DNA of 64,000 nt from Acrocarpospora phusangensis. Its GTDB lineage: Bacteria > Actinomycetota > Actinomycetes > Streptosporangiales > Streptosporangiaceae. The notes under the pieces were generated by a model. That model was not told the DNA's origin and did not search any database. It worked only from the letters and a program-made list of their open reading frames with translations. Made by a program: the position numbers and the translations under genes. The DNA lies in NCBI RefSeq assembly GCF_016862995.1, contig NZ_BOOA01000021.1:1-64000 (forward strand), read 5' to 3'. Shown here piece after piece: positions 60,738 through 64,000 of this stretch (positions are counted from its first letter, which is position 1; every line of letters begins with the position of its first letter).

Positions 60738-62573
60738 ATGGCGAATCCTCAGGTCCTTGAGGAGCGCGCGGCGATCGAGCGGGACATCGCCGGCCGGACC
60801 ATTTGTCAGCAGCTCGCGGAGACGGCCGAGCGGTATCCCGACTCGCCCGCCTACTCCGATCCGGTGGAGGGCGGCTGGTCCACCCTGACCTTCGCCGAAG
60901 CCCGGCAGCGGGTCCTGGAGATCGCGGCGGGGTTCGCGGCCCTCGGCCTCCAGCCCGGCGACGCGGTCGCCCTGATGATGGTCAACCGCAGCGAGCACGT
61001 GCTGGCGGACCTGGGCGCCGTGCACGCGGGCGCGGTGCCGGTCTCGGTCTACAGCACGTTCGCGCCGGACCAGGTCTCCTTCGTGGCGCAGAACGTGGGC
61101 GCGAAGATCGTCGTGCTGGGCGGCACGGCCGAGTTAGCCCGCTGGGAGCCGATCCTGGCCGAGCTGCCCCAGCTCACGAAGATCATCATGCTGGAGGGCG
61201 CCACCGGCGACCAGCTGTCCTGGGCCGACTTCCTGGCCCTCGGCGCCGACGCCCTGGCCGCCGACCCCGGCGCGGCCGAGGAGCGGTGGCGCGCGGTCGG
61301 CCCCGACGACACCCTGACCGTCCTCTACACGTCCGGGACCACCGGCATGCCCAAGGGCGTGCCGCTGACCCACCGCAACGTGCTGTTCGAGGTGGCCGCC
61401 ACCGACCGCATGACCTCGCTGCCCACCCAGGGCACCCAGATCTCCTACCTCACCTACGCGCACATCGCCGAGCGGGCCCTGTCCCTCTACCTGCCACTGT
61501 TCAAGATCTCGCACGTGCACTTCTGCACCGACCTGGCCAACCTGGGCGCGACCCTGGGCGCGGTCAAGCCGGTCATGTTCTTCGGCGTGCCCCGGGTCTG
61601 GGAGAAGATGATGGCCCGGCTCCAGGCGCTGCTGGCCACCCAGCCGGAGGAGCAGCAGGAGAAGGTGCGCGCCGCGATGGCCGCCGGCCTGGCGTACGTG
61701 GAGGCGGGCCAGCACGGCGCGACCGTCACCCCCGAGATCCAGGCCGCGTACGAGCAGGCCGACGCCGCGCTGCTGGCCATCATCCGCATGATGATCGGCT
61801 TCGAGAACGCGGGCTGGCTGGCCACCGCCGCCGCCCCGATGCCCCTGGAGGTCCAGCGCTTCTTCGCCGGCCTCGGCCTCAAGGTCCTCGACGTGTACGG
61901 CATGACCGAGACCACCGGCGCCTTCACCGCCAACAGCCCCCACAGCTACCGCCTGGGCACGGTCGGCCGGGCCGAACCCGGCGTCGAGGTGCGCATCGCC
62001 GAGGACGGCGAGATCCTCACCCGCAGCCCGCTCAACACCCGGGGCTACCTCAACCGGCCCGAGGCCACCGCCGAGCTCATCGACGAGGACGGCTGGCTGC
62101 ACACCGGCGACGTGGGCTCCATCGACGAGGACGGCTTCGTCCGGATCGTGGACCGCAAGAAGGAGCTCATCATCACCGCCGGCGGCGAGAACATCTCCCC
62201 CGCCAACATCGAGAACTACCTCAAGGAGCACCCCCTCATCGGCCAGGCCCTCGCGTACGGCGACGGCCGTCCGTACCCGGTGGCCGTGCTCACCCTGGAC
62301 GGCGAGGTGGCCCCCGGCTGGGCGCAGGCCAACGGGATCGCGTTCGAGTCGCTCGCGGACCTGGCCGAGCACCCCGACGTGCTCAAGGCCGTGGAGGCGG
62401 CCATCGAGACGGCCAACGAGAAGCTGGCCCGGGTGCAGCAGGTGAAGCGGTGGCGGCTGCTGCCGGTCGAGTGGACGGCGGAGACCGAGGAGCTCACCCC
62501 GAGCCTGAAGCTCAAGCGCCGGGTGATCCACGCCAAGTACGCGGAGATCATCGACAGCATGTACCAGGACTGA
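60738..62573 (+). CDS. Long-chain acyl-CoA synthetase (AMP-forming, FadD15-like)
   Basis: 611 residues. AMP-binding motif LYTSGTTGMPKGVPLTH (about 196-212), YGMTET (adenylate binding) and the hinge/ATP motif GWLHTGD...DRKKELIITAGGENI are all present. Length and the LYLPLFKISHVHFCTDL segment fit actinobacterial FadD15-type acyl-CoA ligases. ATG 60738 has GGAGG 8 nt upstream. A TTA codon occurs at position 133 (61134-61136). Followed by a double-hairpin terminator. Confidence 0.92.
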   Translation: MANPQVLEERAAIERDIAGRTICQQLAETAERYPDSPAYSDPVEGGWSTLTFAEARQRVLEIAAGFAALGLQPGDAVALMMVNRSEHVLADLGAVHAGAVPVSVYSTFAPDQVSFVAQNVGAKIVVLGGTAELARWEPILAELPQLTKIIMLEGATGDQLSWADFLALGADALAADPGAAEERWRAVGPDDTLTVLYTSGTTGMPKGVPLTHRNVLFEVAATDRMTSLPTQGTQISYLTYAHIAERALSLYLPLFKISHVHFCTDLANLGATLGAVKPVMFFGVPRVWEKMMARLQALLATQPEEQQEKVRAAMAAGLAYVEAGQHGATVTPEIQAAYEQADAALLAIIRMMIGFENAGWLATAAAPMPLEVQRFFAGLGLKVLDVYGMTETTGAFTANSPHSYRLGTVGRAEPGVEVRIAEDGEILTRSPLNTRGYLNRPEATAELIDEDGWLHTGDVGSIDEDGFVRIVDRKKELIITAGGENISPANIENYLKEHPLIGQALAYGDGRPYPVAVLTLDGEVAPGWAQANGIAFESLADLAEHPDVLKAVEAAIETANEKLARVQQVKRWRLLPVEWTAETEELTPSLKLKRRVIHAKYAEIIDSMYQD

Positions 62574-62577
62574 CCAA

Positions 62578-62637
62578 CCGGGACGCCACGCGCGTCCCGG
62601 ACAGGGCCGCCCCCCGTCGGGCGGCCCTGTTTGTTTG
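62578..62637 (+). terminator. Tandem double-hairpin terminator after the acyl-CoA synthetase gene
   Basis: First hairpin 62578-62600 (CCGGGACGC/GCGTCCCGG, 5-nt loop) abuts a second at 62601-62630 (12-bp stem ACAGGGCCGCCC, 6-nt loop), which is followed by TTGTTTG. The second is a normal intrinsic terminator. Confidence 0.85.
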
Positions 62638-62697
62638 CCATTCGGGGCGTGTGTCGGGTCCGCTCGCATTGCCGTGCGCTCCCTAGCGTTCTGCGCC

Positions 62698-63690
62698 ATG
62701 ACGAGACGAATGCTCGCGACGCTGACCGCCGTCGTGACGCTCGCCTGGCCCGTGGTCCCCGCCCACGCCAGCGAGCCGGAGCTGGCGATCAGGTCCATCA
62801 ATCTGCGGCCGGAGGCGCCGGTGGTCCGGGCCACCGGGTCGGTGCGGCTGGTCATCGACGTGGTGGCCAAGGGGGCGCACGGCACGCGGGGCGTGACCGT
62901 GCTGGTCGAGCCGGGACGCCCGCCCGCCGGGGCGAGACCGCTGACGCCGGGCGTGCCCGTGCGACCGGCCCAGCCGGTGAAACCGCCGGCGCAACCGGCC
63001 CAGCCCGCCGAGCCGGCCCAGCCCGCCGAGCCGGCCCAGCCCGCCGAGCCGGCCCAGCCGGCCGAGCCCGCGCAGCCCGCGCTACCGGCCGAGCCCGCGG
63101 AACCCGCGGAGATCGGGGACGCCGAGACCGCGCAGCCGCCCGTGCAGCCGCCCGTGCAGCCGCCGGTCGTGGTGCCCGCGATCGCGGCCGGGACGGGGAC
63201 CCTGGTCCGGCCGCCGGTGGGGTTCCACCGGTTCCGGCTGGCCGAGACCGGGTGGGAGACGTGGCGGTTCAACCCGGAGGTCGGGCTGTCGCGCTGGTAT
63301 CCGAGCGGTGTGTGGACGATCCGGGCCACCGCCGTGGATCAGGAGGGCAACGAGGTCAAGGCGTACACGACGTTCAACCTGCGGCGGGAGACGACGCTGG
63401 AGGGCGTGTCGGTGAGCGAGAAGAAGCGGGTCCGGGTGTCGGGCACACTGCGGCGGCTCGACCCGTACGGGCTGGTGGGTCACCGGCCGTTCGCCAAGCA
63501 GCGGCTGCTCATCAAGTTCCGGGAGGGCGAGGGGGAGTGGCGGACCGTCGGGTCGGCCAGGACCCGGAAGGACGGATGGTTCGACCAGCGGGTGCCGAAG
63601 GCCGGAAACGGCGTTTACCGGGTCGAATTCGCCCCTACCACGCACTATGCGGGAGACCTCAGCCCGGTACGGCGGCCACGGCGTAATTAG
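62698..63690 (+). CDS. Secreted protein with Pro/Ala/Glu repeat linker
   Basis: 330 residues from ATG 62698. Signal peptide about 1-24 (MTRRML...VPAHAS). A small beta domain (about 26-75; ELAIRSINLRPEAPVVRATGSV) is followed by a PAQPAE hexapeptide linker (about 95-145) and a C-terminal all-beta domain (about 175-325) with KKRVRVSGTLRRLDP and a D-G-W-F segment, like Ig-type or bacterial surface modules. No catalytic motif. Its N-terminal domain resembles the start of the next gene, suggesting tandem duplication. Cell-surface display is an inference. Confidence 0.78.
   Translation: MTRRMLATLTAVVTLAWPVVPAHASEPELAIRSINLRPEAPVVRATGSVRLVIDVVAKGAHGTRGVTVLVEPGRPPAGARPLTPGVPVRPAQPVKPPAQPAQPAEPAQPAEPAQPAEPAQPAEPAQPALPAEPAEPAEIGDAETAQPPVQPPVQPPVVVPAIAAGTGTLVRPPVGFHRFRLAETGWETWRFNPEVGLSRWYPSGVWTIRATAVDQEGNEVKAYTTFNLRRETTLEGVSVSEKKRVRVSGTLRRLDPYGLVGHRPFAKQRLLIKFREGEGEWRTVGSARTRKDGWFDQRVPKAGNGVYRVEFAPTTHYAGDLSPVRRPRRN
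63001..63090 (+). repeat. 18-bp coding repeats for the PAQPAE linker
   Basis: Three identical 18-bp copies of CAGCCCGCCGAGCCGGCC (63001, 63019, 63037) and two degenerate copies (63055, 63073). Perfect identity between three copies points to slippage-driven length change. Confidence 0.85.
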
Positions 63691-63748
63691 ACGCACGAAG
63701 GGCCGGTTCCGTTGCCAGATCGTGATCAGTTTTTTGGTGTCTTGAACG

Positions 63749-63775
63749 CAACTTTTCCCTGACTTGACGCGTCTA
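63749..63775 (+). promoter_or_regulatory. Possible ECF-type promoter of the last gene
   Basis: CAAC (63749-63752), a 17-nt spacer and CGTCTA (63770-63775) resemble ECF sigma promoters with an AAC -35 core and a CGTC -10 core. An 8-bp inverted repeat, CGCGATCT/AGATCGCG (63785-63805), follows in the predicted leader. Confidence 0.4.
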
Positions 63776-63833
63776 TGTCGTAGGCGCGATCTACCTCAGA
63801 TCGCGTGTGTAACGGGGAGAGGAAGCACCCTCT

Positions 63834-64000
63834 ATGGTCAGACGAATGGCAACCGCCTTAGTGGCGGCCGCCGTGAGCGCCTCGGTGCTCGCGGTGGCGG
63901 GGCCCGCGTACGCGGACCCCGGCCCGAACGAAGGGCACCATCCCGGGCCCGACCCTAAGATCACGAGCATCGTGGTCAACCCCAACCAGGTGGTGCTCAA
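63834..64000 (+). CDS. N-terminus of a second secreted protein (cut by window end)
   Basis: Fifty-five complete codons from ATG 63834 with no stop before the edge. Residues 1-27 are a signal peptide (ATALVAAAVSASVLAVAGPAYA), followed by a His/Pro/Gly segment and ITSIVVNPNQVVLK, which resembles the IRSINLRPEAPVV start of the preceding secreted protein. GAGAGGAAG lies 9 nt upstream of the ATG; ATG 63846 is an alternative. Codon 9 is TTA (63858-63860), a rare codon in such genomes that can make expression depend on a bldA-type tRNA. Confidence 0.75.
   Translation, partial: MVRRMATALVAAAVSASVLAVAGPAYADPGPNEGHHPGPDPKITSIVVNPNQVVL

Overview
The window is 64 kb of very GC-rich chromosome (about 70% or more by eye) with actinobacterial features: GTG/TTG starts, 1-4 nt start/stop overlaps inside operons, rare TTA codons, no obvious mobile DNA, and no tRNA or rRNA gene. 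Protein content (mycobacterial-type suf operon with an extra Rieske gene, acVLRF1, OpcA, secreted repeat proteins) suggests a filamentous actinomycete, most likely Streptosporangiales (Nonomuraea/Streptosporangium-like). The genus is an inference.

Layout. 1-4.7 kb: end of a coiled-coil protein, a lone molybdopterin oxidoreductase, a DUF72 protein and a two-domain VOC protein. 4.8-13.0 kb (minus): pentose-phosphate operon tkt-tal-pgi-zwf-opcA-pgl. 13.3-16.5 kb: heme genes ctaB and ctaA around a PrsW-type protease. 16.6-21.9 kb: a tightly overlapping hydroxyproline-catabolism operon (three-component D-hydroxyproline dehydrogenase, deaminase, 4-hydroxyproline epimerase) followed by a GntR regulator. 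21.9-24.7 kb: EamA exporter and an SPFH protein paired with another GntR regulator behind a perfect FadR-class palindrome. 24.6-27.2 kb: ABC-2 transporter and a second VOC paralogue. 27.3-33.8 kb: sufR-sufB-sufD-Rieske-sufC-sufS-sufU-sufT, preceded by a DtxR/IdeR-like iron box.

33.8-48 kb: a long structured leader and DEAD-box helicase, a 17-bp tandem repeat array running into a strong terminator, dnaE, a 1,050-residue secreted multidomain M23 protein, hisE-hisG, an exported-looking beta-carbonic anhydrase, a degenerate EAL protein, a five-copy GC-rich minisatellite, and acVLRF1. 48-53 kb: ABC-F ATPase, small HTH protein, crotonase, ABC exporter. 53-64 kb: sulfotransferase-like protein, LD-carboxypeptidase, a protein of unknown function, GH15 hydrolase, the YczE/MocR divergent pair, a UPF0126/TRIC protein, a FadD-type acyl-CoA synthetase, and two tandem secreted proteins, the last cut by the window edge.

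The order pgl...tkt / ctaB / ctaA / ABC / sufR-suf ... ABC-F / echA is remembered as shared by distant actinobacteria (for example M. tuberculosis Rv1445c-Rv1473). Against that backbone the hydroxyproline-SPFH block and the dnaE-M23-his block look inserted. The most attractive leads are non-coding: the iron box before suf, the FadR-type palindrome, the CCAAT/ATTGG elements between yczE and mocR, the hairpin over the ribosome-binding site of the molybdoenzyme gene, the helicase leader, the tandem repeats and the minisatellite.
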